From contig CAVOPT010000014.1 of the NCBI GenBank assembly GCA_963698165.1, forward strand, positions 43,507-107,506: a stretch of DNA of 64,000 bases, read 5' to 3'. The stretch is from JAAYUJ01 sp963698165 (GTDB lineage: Bacteria > Desulfobacterota > Syntrophobacteria > Syntrophobacterales > Syntrophobacteraceae). How positions within the stretch are numbered: the first letter of the stretch is position 1; each line of letters begins with the position of its first letter. The notes below the pieces were generated by a model. It did not search any database and was not told the DNA's origin. It saw nothing but the letters and a program-made list of their open reading frames with translations. Below are positions 17,174-25,725 of the stretch, piece by piece. The translations under genes and the position numbers were made by a program.

Positions 17174-17902
17174 GTCTCCTCCTGTAAACGCTCCAATTCC
17201 CAGGCAAATTTTGCGCCCCCGAATGATTGCTGTTCGCTCACCGTGGTTCATGAGGGGACGGATTGTTTTCTTCTGGCCGAGAATGCCCCCCAAAACGCGA
17301 CGCCCTCTCTGGCCGTTGGGTTTGGTGTCAAAAAAACCGGCAGCTCACCGGCTCGATCATCAAGCGTCTTCAGCGAAACCGCGTTGGACTTGGTGCGGCG
17401 ATTTGAGCCGCAACTCGTATTCTCTGCCGTGGGCCTGCCTAACGTTTCAGGTCTGGAACCTAGCCTCCTAAATCCATCGGCCTGCCCAAATGCTTTGTAT
17501 GTGGCCGATGGGAGCGCTCGGCGCACCATTGGCCCGCAAGAGCAGAAACGCGGCAAGCAGAATAACCACGCCGATGCAGGGGAATACGACCACGACCAGC
17601 GCCTAAATAACGACGGCGGAAGTGCTCGCAGGGTGCGTTCACACCGACAGTATATGCCGAAAGGGGAGGGGGAAAGCAACTGTAGTGAGAGAATCCTGGA
17701 CTGCGCCCATAAACGAGGGCAGGCGCCCATCAAGCCCCGACGACTGTGTGATCACACAGAAGCATTTCACCAGCGGGCACCCCCTTTTGTCCTGCATTTC
17801 CCGTGCGGGGGTGATGAGGGGTACCTCTTGGAAATAGCTAGCCAATTTCTTACCAACACTCGTGATTTGCACGCGTTGAACTGTTGCATATGACACAGAA
17901 AT
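17174..17902. other. gene-free stretch with possible membrane-protein remnant
   Basis: No convincing gene. On the minus strand, 17602-17468 encodes a hydrophobic run ('VVVVFPCIGVVILLAAFLLL') that begins directly after a stop and lacks a start, so it may be the remnant of a small membrane protein. The other open frames have no recognisable composition. Confidence 0.4.
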
Positions 17903-17929
17903 CATGCAACGCTTCCATTGCATGCAACA
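17903..17929 (+). promoter_or_regulatory. TGTTGC-type palindrome, putative enhancer (UAS)
   Basis: A half site ATGCAACGCTTC is followed by CATTGCATGCAACA (17916-17929), one arm changed at two bases from the perfect dyad. It ends exactly 100 nt before the -24 element at 18029. A further partial arm CTGTTGCATA lies at 17881-17890. Confidence 0.55.
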
Positions 17930-18028
17930 CCTCTTTTCTTGCCGTCGATAGGCGGGCACTCTCGCCGTTAAGCCCTAAGCTCATGTTATATCGCTATAAT
18001 ATGGGATGAGTGGTTTCCTCTGCCTCTT

Positions 18029-18043
18029 CGGCACAGATCTTGA
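18029..18043 (+). promoter_or_regulatory. sigma-54-like promoter
   Basis: CGGCACAGATCTTGA: correct -24 GG and spacing, but GA instead of GC at -12, as at 2888 and 56054. It lies in a block nearly identical to 2858-2903. It would transcribe the small-protein relic and then the gene at 18568. Confidence 0.45.
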
Positions 18044-18211
18044 GTGCCCAAACCATGTAGCCAAACCATAATGAAAGGCCATTCCGGACCTTTCTCGCCA
18101 GCCATGCATGAAAGGTGAGAGGTGGTTGACGTTTTCAAAGAAGACGCGAGCACTCCCGAGTTCGTCATGAAATAACGGAGCCTTTCACAAGCGAAATTAA
18201 ATCATTAGACG

Positions 18212-18451
18212 AGCCAGTTCAAAGTTCAACAGCTTGCAGGGAATGGCTCTGCGGGCTTCAAATGCATGAAAGAAGAATAACGAGTCCAACTTGAACAATA
18301 GGCTCAAAGGTCAAAAAAACTCGAGTCTGAGGTTCAAGACAAGACCGGGAAGGAGGGAGCGTCAGAGAGCAGTTTTTATAGCGACGGAGTGCACGAGACG
18401 ATGGATGATATCGTGAAGGCCATGGAAGCCTTGGCAAGCTATCTTTCCTGA
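18212..18451 (+). pseudogene. relic of the 92-aa small helical protein gene, preceded by a decayed terminator copy
   Basis: From about 18265 the frame reads 'MKEE*RVQLEQ*AQRSKKLESEVQDK' in pieces, then 'SFYSDGVHETMDDIVKAMEA' and 'LASYLS', closely matching the intact protein at 63086-63364 but with two in-frame stops and no 5' half. Just upstream (18212-18258) is a degenerate copy of the terminator region found at 18970-19018. The stretch continues into a leader that matches 62864-62930 in reverse. Confidence 0.75.
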
Positions 18452-18567
18452 TCTCTCAAGTGGCCGCTGGGCCTCGAATGTCGTTTCGGTCACTCCTTAA
18501 CAGCTAGGGGGGAATCGCAGATTTACATCGAATGTTTATGAGTTTCACAAAAAAGAAGGAGAGAGTC

Positions 18568-18960
18568 ATGAAAACAGTGATGTCGCTCGTATTCGCATTG
18601 GCCGTTCTGATTATGGCAGGCGGGTCATTTGCCCAACAGGAAAAGGTGACGGTCACGACGACGGAAACCGCGGGGACGATCAGCGAGTTTAGCCCCGACA
18701 CCATAGTGGTTCGGTCGGAAACCAGCTCATCTCCGATGAAGTACAGCTACACGAAGAGCACGACCTATGTTGACGACACGGGCGCGCCCGTCTCCGTGGA
18801 GACTGTTAAATCCGGTCTGCCGGTGACGGTTTACTACACCCGCGAAGGCGATCGCATGATCGCTAATAAAGTGGTGGTTCGGAAAACCACGACGACGACC
18901 GAGAAGCCCGTGATCGAAAAGAAGAGCACCACCACCACGACGACGACCGAAAAACAATAG
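18568..18960 (+). CDS. exported protein with Thr-rich tail, unknown function
   Basis: Protein of 130 aa. AAGAAGGAGAGAGTC precedes the ATG at 18568. A signal peptide (MKTVMSLVFALAVLIMAGGSFA) is followed by a small beta-rich domain: 'AGTISEFSPDTIVVRSETSS', 'MKYSYTKSTTYVDDTGAPVS', 'GLPVTVYYTREGDRMIANKV'. The tail is almost only Thr, Lys and Glu. The domain resembles small periplasmic beta-barrel proteins, but I cannot name a family. It has its own strong terminator. Confidence 0.75.
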   Translation: MKTVMSLVFALAVLIMAGGSFAQQEKVTVTTTETAGTISEFSPDTIVVRSETSSSPMKYSYTKSTTYVDDTGAPVSVETVKSGLPVTVYYTREGDRMIANKVVVRKTTTTTEKPVIEKKSTTTTTTTEKQ

Positions 18961-18986
18961 TCAGTGGAGCCAGTACAAAGCTCAAC

Positions 18987-19018
18987 AGCCCGCAGGTAAT
19001 GGCCCTGCGGGCTTTTTC
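18987..19018 (+). terminator. intrinsic terminator
   Basis: AGCCCGCAGG (18987-18996) pairs perfectly with CCTGCGGGCT (19004-19013), followed by TTTTT. It lies 27 nt after the stop of the gene at 18568-18960. Confidence 0.9.
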
Positions 19019-19113
19019 GTTTTCGGCGGGCGGAACGACGTTCAGCGTTAGTTTTTTGAGTTAACACCACGCAGGTTTTAGCCCAGTACAATATGGAGCC
19101 GTTTATCGATGAA

Positions 19114-19139
19114 ACGCAACGTTTCTGTTGCATGCAACA
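19114..19139 (+). promoter_or_regulatory. TGTTGC palindrome, putative enhancer (UAS)
   Basis: A half site CGCAACGTTTC precedes a perfect dyad TGTTGCATGCAACA at 19126-19139. It is part of the ~110-bp repeat also seen at 15306-15420. It ends exactly 100 nt before the -24 element at 19239. Confidence 0.65.
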
Positions 19140-19238
19140 GTTCCCAGATCCAAGTCCATGAGCTTCGACGGGACACATCCTTCCGTAGATGTTGGTATAT
19201 ACCTATAAAAATGAAGCGGCGACGTTTCTCAACCCCCT

Positions 19239-19253
19239 TGGCATAGAACTTGC
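19239..19253 (+). promoter_or_regulatory. putative sigma-54 (-24/-12) promoter, best match in window
   Basis: TGGCATAGAACTTGC matches TGGCAY-N5-TTGC at every fixed position. It precedes the 27-aa ORF at 19458 by a leader of about 200 nt that is conserved in the second module copy. Confidence 0.75.
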
Positions 19254-19457
19254 CGAAGTATGATGTCATCTGGCTCGTTGTTAATGGAATAGGTCCCCGC
19301 CTGTTGTCTCTCTCAAGAGTGACAACAGGCCTCCTGCGAGGCCGGAGATGCTGGCGGATATGCTCACTGCGGGCATCGGCAGCCAGTTTCCAAATAAATG
19401 CAAGTGAGGTCAGGGGACAATCTGCTTTGCGGTCCAACCTAGAGAGGTGGTGATGAT

Positions 19458-19541
19458 ATGGAAACCATCCTGATAATACTCTTGTTGCTTGTGCTCTTCG
19501 GCGGTGGCGGAGGATACTGGTGGTCGAGGCGGGGCCTTTAG
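19458..19541 (+). CDS. 27-aa hydrophobic protein (DUF3309-like, short)
   Basis: METILIILLLLVLFGG.., one membrane helix, a run of five Gly, then 'YWWSRRGL'. AGAGAGGTGGTGATGAT precedes the ATG. It resembles the N-terminal half of small Gly-rich membrane proteins of about 50 aa that occur in stress-related clusters. The near-identical second copy at 20350 and the ribosome site support real expression, but the protein may be a truncated remnant. Confidence 0.55.
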   Translation: METILIILLLLVLFGGGGGYWWSRRGL

Positions 19542-19554
19542 GCGCCATGATCCG

Positions 19555-19740
19555 GGGTGGTCAATCGCCAGGATGAGAATCTGGGCAAGATTCACGACCT
19601 GGTGATCGACGCCAGAAAAAACCGCGTGGCCTAAGCGGTGCTCTCCTTCGGCGGCTTCATGGGCATGGGGAACAAGGTGTTTGCCATGCCTTGGAAAGCC
19701 TTCGAATTCCACTCCACTGATTTAAATGAGGAATTTCACA
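19555..19740 (+). pseudogene. PRC-barrel gene remnant, copy 1
   Basis: The frame reads 'VVNRQDENLGKIHDLVIDAR', 'KNRVA', a TAA stop, then 'AVLSFGGFMGMGNKVFAMPW' and 'KAFEFHSTD'. It is closely similar to the intact PRC-barrel protein at 704-1087 but lacks the start, has an in-frame stop and loses the C-terminus. Confidence 0.85.
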
Positions 19741-19988
19741 GACGGCGCGGGATGCCTGCGTCACTTTCCGAGGGAACGAATGGAGCCGGTTCTGTCTTCA
19801 ACACATTCCTGAAAGACGGGTGCAAGGGGGGCGGAAGAGGCGCGGGTGTAAGCACGCTCGCACCCGTCAGTGAGCGGGTGATCTAGGGTGGGAGCCGGGG
19901 GACCACGGCAGTATGCCCCCGGCAGCATGCCTTTGTTCTCCTGCTGTTCTTCCTTCCACTACAAGTCTGAAAGAAATGGGGGATCACG

Positions 19989-20093
19989 ATGCGTAACACA
20001 GAAGAAGGGAAGGTGGGGTGGATTTTACTTTGGGCCATGGGAATCCCGATCCCGATCTTAGTGCTGCTGTTTCTCCTGCGTGGGTGCACCTGA
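19989..20093 (+). CDS. 34-aa single-helix membrane protein
   Basis: MRNTEEGKVGWILLW, then 'AMGIPIPILVLLFLLRGCT'. A GGGGGATC site precedes the ATG. A charged N-terminus and one Pro-containing helix ending in Arg-Gly-Cys-Thr give it the look of a conserved small protein I believe is found in several genomes. Function unknown. Confidence 0.6.
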   Translation: MRNTEEGKVGWILLWAMGIPIPILVLLFLLRGCT

Positions 20094-20149
20094 GGCCTTC
20101 CACTCATGTATATTCATAAAAATGAAGCGGCGACGTTTCTCAACCCGCT

Positions 20150-20164
20150 CGGCATAGAACTTGC
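20150..20164 (+). promoter_or_regulatory. putative sigma-54 promoter, module copy 2
   Basis: CGGCATAGAACTTGC differs from the copy-1 site only at the first base. No TGTTGC dyad lies 100 nt upstream; that position is inside the 34-aa ORF. It precedes the second 27-aa ORF at 20350. Confidence 0.6.
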
Positions 20165-20349
20165 CTAAATATAGATTCATTTAGCTCATTGTGAATGGAA
20201 CATGTCCCCGCCTGTTGTCTCTCTCAACGGGGACAAGAGGCCTCCTGCGAGGTGAGAGAGGCTGGCGGACATGCTCAGTGCGGGCATCAGCAGCCAGTTT
20301 CCAAATAAGTACACGGTGAGGTCGTCCAATTTAGAGAGGAGGTGATGAG

Positions 20350-20433
20350 ATGGAAACCATCCTGATAATAGTCGTTTTGCTTCTGCTCTTCGGCGGTGGC
20401 GGAGGATACTACTGGTCGAGGCGGGGCCGTTAG
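20350..20433 (+). CDS. 27-aa hydrophobic protein, second copy
   Basis: METILIIVVLLLLFGG.., a Gly run and 'YYWSRRGR'. AGAGAGGAGGTGATGAG precedes the ATG. It differs from the first copy by a few conservative residues, which suggests the short frame is under selection, or duplicated recently. Confidence 0.55.
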   Translation: METILIIVVLLLLFGGGGGYYWSRRGR

Positions 20434-20443
20434 GCGTTCAGGT

Positions 20444-20690
20444 CCGGGGCGGTGGTCAATCGCCAGGTTGAGAATCGGGGCAGGAACCACGAACGGGTGA
20501 TCGACGCCGGAGAGAACCACTTGGCCTGCGCAGCGCTATTCATCGTTGGCTTCATGGGCATGGGGAACAGGTTTTCCATGCCTTTTGAAGCCTTCGAGTT
20601 TTCCGCAACCTAGAAAAGGCTCATCCTCGACGTGGACCAGGAGAAGCTGAAGCGGAAGGTGCAGTTTGTAATGAGAAAAACAGAAAAGAG
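20444..20690 (+). pseudogene. PRC-barrel gene remnant, copy 2
   Basis: The frame reads 'VVNRQVENRGRNHERVIDAG', 'GFMGMGNRFSMPFEAFEF', a TAG stop, then 'KRLILDVDQEKLKRKVQF'. It keeps more of the C-terminal part than copy 1 but has more substitutions. It is homologous to the gene at 704-1087. Confidence 0.8.
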
Positions 20691-20740
20691 AGGTATTTAA
20701 GGATCGCCTGTTCAAACCATTGAATGAAGAAGGAGAAAAA

Positions 20741-21121
20741 ATGAAACATTTCAAGCTTGTTGTGCTGGCTGCGTTGGTGACGGTGTTTTTCATGGCAGGG
20801 ATCGCATTTGCACAGGGTGGCGGCCAGGGTAAAGGCGGTCAAGGTGCTGCTCCAATGATGGGATGCCAGCAGCGATTTGATGCCATGGATACCAACAGAG
20901 ACGGAAAGGTCAGCAAAGATGAATTCCTGGCGGCTCCACATCAAAGGGATAATCCCGAACAGATGTTCACGGCAATGGACGTCCAAAAACGTGGTTACCT
21001 GACAAAAGATGAGTTCTGCTCAGACAAGGGAATGGGGATGGGTAAAGGCATGGGCAGAGGCATGGGTCAGGGAATGGGCAAAGGTATGGGTCAAGGTCAG
21101 GGTACAGGAACGAATCAGTAG
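20741..21121 (+). CDS. exported EF-hand protein with Gly-Met-rich tail
   Basis: Protein of 126 aa. GAAGAAGGAGAAAAA precedes the ATG at 20741. A signal peptide (ends AFAQ) is followed by a Gly-rich linker and a canonical EF-hand loop 'DTNRDGKVSKDE' near 52-63. A second, degenerate EF-hand ('DVQKRGYLTKDEF') follows, then a tail of repeated GMGKGMG units. It likely binds Ca2+ in the periplasm. It may be read through from the preceding module. Confidence 0.8.
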   Translation: MKHFKLVVLAALVTVFFMAGIAFAQGGGQGKGGQGAAPMMGCQQRFDAMDTNRDGKVSKDEFLAAPHQRDNPEQMFTAMDVQKRGYLTKDEFCSDKGMGMGKGMGRGMGQGMGKGMGQGQGTGTNQ

Positions 21122-21371
21122 GACATCAAATCAGGCGGAGGGTAATAACCATCCCATCGCCCTCCGCTTTCCGATCCCTCTCTATCCGTCGTCAAACTGC
21201 TCGGCCTGGGTGAATATATGGAAAGGGAGAATGCACCGGTTCCTCGAGGCTATTCGCGTTCGATCCATGAACAAACGAGAACTGAACGAAAACTCTGTCG
21301 CAAGGTCATTGTCGAATGCATCAAGGCCATTGTGAAGGGTCTCTTCACACCGCCGATCAGAATGAACCAAC

Positions 21372-21924
21372 ATGCGAAAGCGAACGACTCTTTTCCTCAT
21401 TGCAGTGCTCCTTGTTTCGACCGCCGTCCTCGTTGGGTGGAGGCTTCTGAAACCCATTGAGGTGGAGGCGCTGGCACGCGAGAAAGAGGCGCGCGTCCAG
21501 GTCTATGTGCTTGGAACGATGGAGGTCCACACCCTCTCCAATATCGGCTTCAAGGTTTCGGGAACCCTCGCCAGGCTCAGCGCCGACCACGGGGACCGCG
21601 GCTCGGGAGGTCGCATCCCAGCTGTTGGATTATCTTCAGGTCGGTCACAGAAAACGGGCCCATCCGGCGAACCTTTCGGGAGGTGAAGCTCAGCGGGTGG
21701 CCATCGCAAGGGCACTGGCCAATGGCCCCAGGATTGTTCTCGCCGACGAGCCCACGGCAGCCCTCGATTCGCAGCGTGCGGGTGTTGTCATGGACCTTCT
21801 GAAGAAGTTGGCCTCCGAGCAGCAAACCGCCATCCTCGTGGTGACCCACGATGACAAAATCTTCGATCGACTGGACCGGATGTTTCGCCTGCGGAACGGT
21901 CGCATCGAACCGCAAGAGGCCTGA
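21372..21924 (+). pseudogene. devB::devA deletion relic (HlyD-like adaptor joined to ABC ATPase)
   Basis: 21372-21600 encodes the start of a DevB/HlyD-type membrane-fusion protein: N-terminal helix, then 'GFKVSGTLARLSADHGDR'. In the next frame, 21600-21924 encodes the end of a DevA/LolD-type ABC ATPase: signature 'LSGGEAQRVAIARAL', Walker B 'IVLADEPTAALD', 'VVTHD'. The rest of both genes and any permease between them are absent. One deletion of the middle of a devBCA-type operon explains it. Confidence 0.8.
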
Positions 21925-22015
21925 TTGCACCATGGGCTTCGGGGTTCTCCCGCATTCGAGGAGTCATCGATGAAAAGCCAACATTGGAATCGTTCAACAT
22001 CAGGAAAAGAGACGC

Positions 22016-22180
22016 ATGGAACGGTATGTTTGCACGATCTGCGACTATGTGTATGACCCGGCGGTCGGTGACCCCGGCAACGGAATCGCACCGGGGACGC
22101 GCTTCGAGGACTTGCCCGACGATTGGGTTTGTCCTCTCTGCGGCGCACCCAAGAGCGAATTTGTGAAAGAAGAATCCTGA
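22016..22180 (+). CDS. rubredoxin
   Basis: Protein of 54 aa. It has the two knuckles that bind one Fe: 'YVCTICDYVYDP' and 'WVCPLCGAPKSEF', with the usual 'GDPGNGIAPGTRFEDLPDDW' between. Rubredoxins carry single electrons in the cytoplasm. It lies 30 nt before hcp, so it may serve as electron donor to the hybrid-cluster protein or to another NO- or O2-reducing enzyme in this cluster. Confidence 0.95.
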   Translation: MERYVCTICDYVYDPAVGDPGNGIAPGTRFEDLPDDWVCPLCGAPKSEFVKEES

Positions 22181-22210
22181 TCACAACTCCAAACGAAACG
22201 GAGAACCAAC

Positions 22211-23839
22211 ATGTTTTGCTACCAATGCGAACAGACGGCAAAAGGAGAAGGCTGCGAGAAAATCGGTGTGTGCGGAAAGCAACCAGACGTCGCAGCGCTT
22301 CAGGATCTTCTGACTCATGCCATGAAGGGGCTGGCCCTCTTCGCGGTCGAGGGACGCAAGGTCGGCGTGAACGAGCGTGAGACCAACGTGTTCTCCTGCG
22401 AGGCCATGTTCTCGACGCTCACCAACGTGAACTTCGATCCGGCCGACATCTCAAACTTCATCAAGCGCGCCGTGGAGCTGCGGGACGCTCTGAAGTCGAA
22501 AGTGAAAGCCGCGGGTGGAAAGACGGATTTCACCGAGGATGCCGCCAGCTTCAGGCCGGAGTCGACTCTCGATGGCATGGTGGCCCAGGGGGAAAAAGTC
22601 GGCCTGAAATCCGATCCATCGGTGGATCCTGATATTCTGTCACTTCGGCACACCGTGCTGTTCGGCCTGAGGGGCATCACCGCCTACGCGGACCACGCCC
22701 AGATCCTGGGGCAAGAAGACGACAGCGTGTACGCGTTCGTTCATGAAGCCCTGGCCGCCATGATGAACAAGGACCTCGGCCTCAACGACTGGGTGGGGCT
22801 GACCTTGAAATGCGGCGAAGTGAACCTCAAGGCCATGGAGCTCCTCGATGCGGGCAACACGGGAACCTACGGGCATCCGGTCCCGACGAAGGTCCCGCTG
22901 GGGCATCGGAAAGGCAAGGCCATCCTGGTCTCGGGCCACGACCTCAAGGATCTCGATGAGCTCCTCAAGCAGACTGCGGGCAAGGGGATCGACGTCTACA
23001 CACATGGCGAGATGCTTCCGACCCACGGATATCCGAAGCTCAAAGCCCATTCCCACTTCTTCGGCCATTACGGGACCGCCTGGCAGAATCAGGCTAAGGA
23101 ATTCGCCCAGTTTCCAGGCGCCATCCTCATGACCACCAACTGCATCCAGAGGCCCCAGGGAAGCTATGCCGAAAACATCTTCACATCGGGCATCGTGGGA
23201 TGGCCGGGAGTTCCCCACATCGGAAACCGGGACTTCACTCCCGTGATTCAGAGGGCCCTGAGCCTTCCCGGTTTCACCGAGCAGGCCAACGGCAAGGAGG
23301 TCATGGTCGGTTTTGCGAGGAACACGGTTCTGGGGGTTGCCGAGAAGGTGATCGAGGCCGTGAAGGGTAAGGCCATTCGCCATTTCTTTGTGGTGGCCGG
23401 CTGCGACGGCGCCAAACCCGGCCGGAACTATTACACGGAATTCGTGGAAAAAGTCCCCAAAGACTGCGTGGTGCTGACCTTCGCCTGCGGAAAGTTCAGA
23501 TTCTTCGACAAGGACCTCGGGACCATCGGCGGGCTTCCGAGGCTCATGGACGTGGGCCAGTGCAACGACGCCTACTCGGCCATCCAGATCGCCGTCGCCC
23601 TCGCCGGGGCGTTCAAGGTGGGCGTGAACGATCTTCCTCTCTCGATCATATGTTCCTGGTATGAACAAAAAGCCGTGGCCATCCTCCTCACCCTGCTCCA
23701 TCTCGGCATCAAGAACATTCGCCTGGGGCCGTCGCTCCCGGCCTTCGTGACCCCCAATGTCCTCGATGTGCTGGTCAAGAATTTCAACATCATGCCCATC
23801 AGCACCCCCGATGAGGACCTGAAAGCCATCCTCGGCTGA
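22211..23839 (+). CDS. hcp: hybrid-cluster protein (hydroxylamine reductase / NO-protective)
   Basis: Protein of 542 aa, the usual length. The N-terminal cubane ligands are C3, C6, C15 and C21 ('FCYQCEQTAKGEGC..IGVC'). The C-terminal half has the hybrid-cluster ligand regions, including 'VVAGCDGAKPGRNYYTEF', 'VLTFACGKFRF' and 'SWYEQKAVAILLTLLHLG'. Hcp reduces hydroxylamine in vitro and detoxifies NO in vivo. The rubredoxin just upstream and the hemerythrin and NO reductase downstream form a nitrosative-stress cluster. Confidence 0.96.
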   Translation: MFCYQCEQTAKGEGCEKIGVCGKQPDVAALQDLLTHAMKGLALFAVEGRKVGVNERETNVFSCEAMFSTLTNVNFDPADISNFIKRAVELRDALKSKVKAAGGKTDFTEDAASFRPESTLDGMVAQGEKVGLKSDPSVDPDILSLRHTVLFGLRGITAYADHAQILGQEDDSVYAFVHEALAAMMNKDLGLNDWVGLTLKCGEVNLKAMELLDAGNTGTYGHPVPTKVPLGHRKGKAILVSGHDLKDLDELLKQTAGKGIDVYTHGEMLPTHGYPKLKAHSHFFGHYGTAWQNQAKEFAQFPGAILMTTNCIQRPQGSYAENIFTSGIVGWPGVPHIGNRDFTPVIQRALSLPGFTEQANGKEVMVGFARNTVLGVAEKVIEAVKGKAIRHFFVVAGCDGAKPGRNYYTEFVEKVPKDCVVLTFACGKFRFFDKDLGTIGGLPRLMDVGQCNDAYSAIQIAVALAGAFKVGVNDLPLSIICSWYEQKAVAILLTLLHLGIKNIRLGPSLPAFVTPNVLDVLVKNFNIMPISTPDEDLKAILG

Positions 23840-23912
23840 TCCACCGGCAACGCGACTGCAAAACAGGATACGCCACGTCCGGCCTGGAGAAAAAGTTCGC
23901 GAGGAGGAGCCC

Positions 23913-24374
23913 ATGGCAAGTGATCGAAATGCACGGTTCTATCGGGAAATCGTGGAGAAGGCCCGGGATGCGGTGATCACCTCAGACCGCGAAGGACTCA
24001 TTGGGTTGTGGAACACCGGGGCTGAGCGCATGTTCGGCTATTCGAGGTCGGAAGCTCTCGGACAGAGCCTGGCCCTCATCATCCCCGAGTCCCTCAGAAA
24101 TCGCCATTGGGAAGGCTACCGCAAGGTGATGGCGGCGGGCGGGAGCCGTTACGAGTCCAAGCTCCTGGCCGTGCCCGCCCTGAGAAAGGATGGAAGCCGC
24201 ATTTCAGTGGAGTTCACCCTGGTGCCCATCCAGGACGAAAACGGTCGTCTCGAAGGGATAGCCGCCATCATCCGTGACGTGACCGAGCGATGGAACCGGG
24301 AGAAAGCGACCCGACAGCGGTTGGCGCAGCTGGAGGAGCGATGTCGGGTTGAAGCAGCGAAAGTCAAGGGCTGA
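23913..24374 (+). CDS. stand-alone PAS domain protein
   Basis: Protein of 153 aa. GAGGAGGAGCC precedes the ATG. It has one PAS domain ('ITSDREGLIGLWNTGAERMF', 'GYSRSEALG', ending 'IIRDVTERWNREK') and a short coiled-coil tail, with no kinase or output domain. It may sense redox or a ligand and act by protein contact. It lies in the hcp-hemerythrin run on the same strand. Confidence 0.85.
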   Translation: MASDRNARFYREIVEKARDAVITSDREGLIGLWNTGAERMFGYSRSEALGQSLALIIPESLRNRHWEGYRKVMAAGGSRYESKLLAVPALRKDGSRISVEFTLVPIQDENGRLEGIAAIIRDVTERWNREKATRQRLAQLEERCRVEAAKVKG

Positions 24375-24403
24375 GTGCTGAAGAGCAAGGAAGGAGACAT
24401 GCC

Positions 24404-24961
24404 ATGGGCCCGATAGACGAGCTGAAGATGGAGCATCAAGCGGTCAGGCTGACCCTCAGGGTGCTCGAGACCATTTGCCGGAAGATGGAACAGCCCGGCG
24501 AGGCGGTCGAGGTGCAACACATCGATCAACTTCTGGAGTTTTTCTCGGTATTCGTGGACAAATGCCACCATGGGAAGGAAGAGCAACTGCTCTTCCCGGC
24601 TTTGGAGGCGGTGGGAGTCAAAAAGGAGGGCGGACCCATCGGGGTCATGCTCGAAGAACATGAGCGGGGACGCGAATACGTCCGGAAGATGAAAGGAACC
24701 TTTTCAGAATATCGGGCGGGTCAGGCTGGAGCGTTGGCCGAGTTCATCTCGGAGGCACGAGGGTATATCGATCTTTTGGGTCAACACATCCAAAAAGAGG
24801 ATACGGTCTTGTTTCCTTTTGCTGAAAAACAGCTTCCCGCGGCCAGGCAGGCCGAGCTGTCCAAAGGCTTCGAGCTGATCGAGATCCAAAAAATCGGCGT
24901 CGGCAGGCATGAAGAATTCCACAAGATGCTGGAGAATTTGGAGAATACTTATCTGAAATAA
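24404..24961 (+). CDS. hemerythrin-like di-iron protein
   Basis: Protein of 185 aa with a hemerythrin HHE fold. Candidate metal ligands are the His in 'KMEHQAVRLTL', 'CHHGKEEQLLFPAL' (HxxxE), the His in 'MLEEHERGREYV' and the 'HIQKEDTVLFPFAE' segment, and a later His in 'GVGRHEEFHKM'. Such proteins bind O2 or NO, or repair Fe-S clusters. The position between hcp and the NO reductase fits NO or O2 handling. Confidence 0.9.
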   Translation: MGPIDELKMEHQAVRLTLRVLETICRKMEQPGEAVEVQHIDQLLEFFSVFVDKCHHGKEEQLLFPALEAVGVKKEGGPIGVMLEEHERGREYVRKMKGTFSEYRAGQAGALAEFISEARGYIDLLGQHIQKEDTVLFPFAEKQLPAARQAELSKGFELIEIQKIGVGRHEEFHKMLENLENTYLK

Positions 24962-25041
24962 GCCCTTCCAGTTTGGGATACCGCTTGAGCTTGGGGAGTT
25001 GGCAGGAAACGATCCAGATGAGATTCCGAGGAGCCCGAGTC

Positions 25042-25725
25042 ATGAACGTTCACGTTTTACAGCATGTACCCTTCGAAGGGCTGGGAAGCATGGAGTCCTG
25101 GCTCGCCGCACGAGAAGCGGAAGTACAGTACACGCGCTTTTTCGATTCCCCGCTGCTGCCCGATATGGCCGATCTTGATCTTGTTATTGCTTTGGGTGGT
25201 CCGATGAGCGTCAACGATGAGGCGGACCTGCCCTGGCTGAAAGAGGAGAAGCGATTCATCTCTGAGGCAATCAGTGCAGGGAAAGCTGTATTGGGAATTT
25301 GTCTCGGTGCACAGCACATCGCCAGCGCCCTCGGTGCCCCTGTCTATCCTGGACCACATAAGGAGATCGGGTGGTTCGACATCGAGAGCACCTCCAATCA
25401 TCCCGACCTGTTCCAATTTCCCAGGACTGCAAAGGTTTTTCACTGGCATGGTGAAACTTTCGACCTGCCGCCCGGGGCATCAAGGCTTGCACGCAGTGCC
25501 GGCTGCGAAAACCAGGCGTTTCAGATCGGCTCCAAAGCCATCGGTCTTCAATTCCACCTGGAGGCAACGCCCGAAAGCGCTGAATCCCTCATTTTCCACT
25601 GCCGAGGCGAACTGATCAAGGGTCTTTTCATCCAATCCGAGGAGGAACTGCGCAAGGTCCCGGCAGCCGCCTATGATGCCGTCAACGCGCTCATGGCGGA
25701 CGTGCTTGCGTACATAACGCATTGA
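25042..25725 (+). CDS. class I glutamine amidotransferase-like protein
   Basis: Protein of 227 aa. The start at 25042 follows CGAGGAGCCC. It shows the triad of a GMP-synthase-like amidotransferase: nucleophile C87 in 'GICLGAQ', and His and Glu in 'LQFHLEATPE'. No synthetase domain is attached, so the ammonia acceptor is unknown. It overlaps the norR relic by 4 nt. Confidence 0.85.
   Translation: MNVHVLQHVPFEGLGSMESWLAAREAEVQYTRFFDSPLLPDMADLDLVIALGGPMSVNDEADLPWLKEEKRFISEAISAGKAVLGICLGAQHIASALGAPVYPGPHKEIGWFDIESTSNHPDLFQFPRTAKVFHWHGETFDLPPGASRLARSAGCENQAFQIGSKAIGLQFHLEATPESAESLIFHCRGELIKGLFIQSEEELRKVPAAAYDAVNALMADVLAYITH

Larger units (their letters stand above)
19196..20690 (+). repeat. two tandem copies of a leader + 27-aa ORF + PRC-barrel module
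   Basis: Copy 1 (19196-19740) and copy 2 (about 20103-20690) match along their length: 'TATAAAAATGAAGCGG', a sigma-54-like site, a 200-nt leader, a 27-codon membrane ORF and a PRC-barrel remnant. The leader contains a stem CCTGTTGTC/GACAACAGG in copy 1, with one mismatch in copy 2. The 34-aa ORF at 19989 lies between the copies. Confidence 0.85.

Noticed and set aside
17248..17733. 161-codon minus-strand frame in the 17 kb gap
   Set aside because: No ribosome site, Arg/Pro/Ser-rich random composition and no family resemblance.
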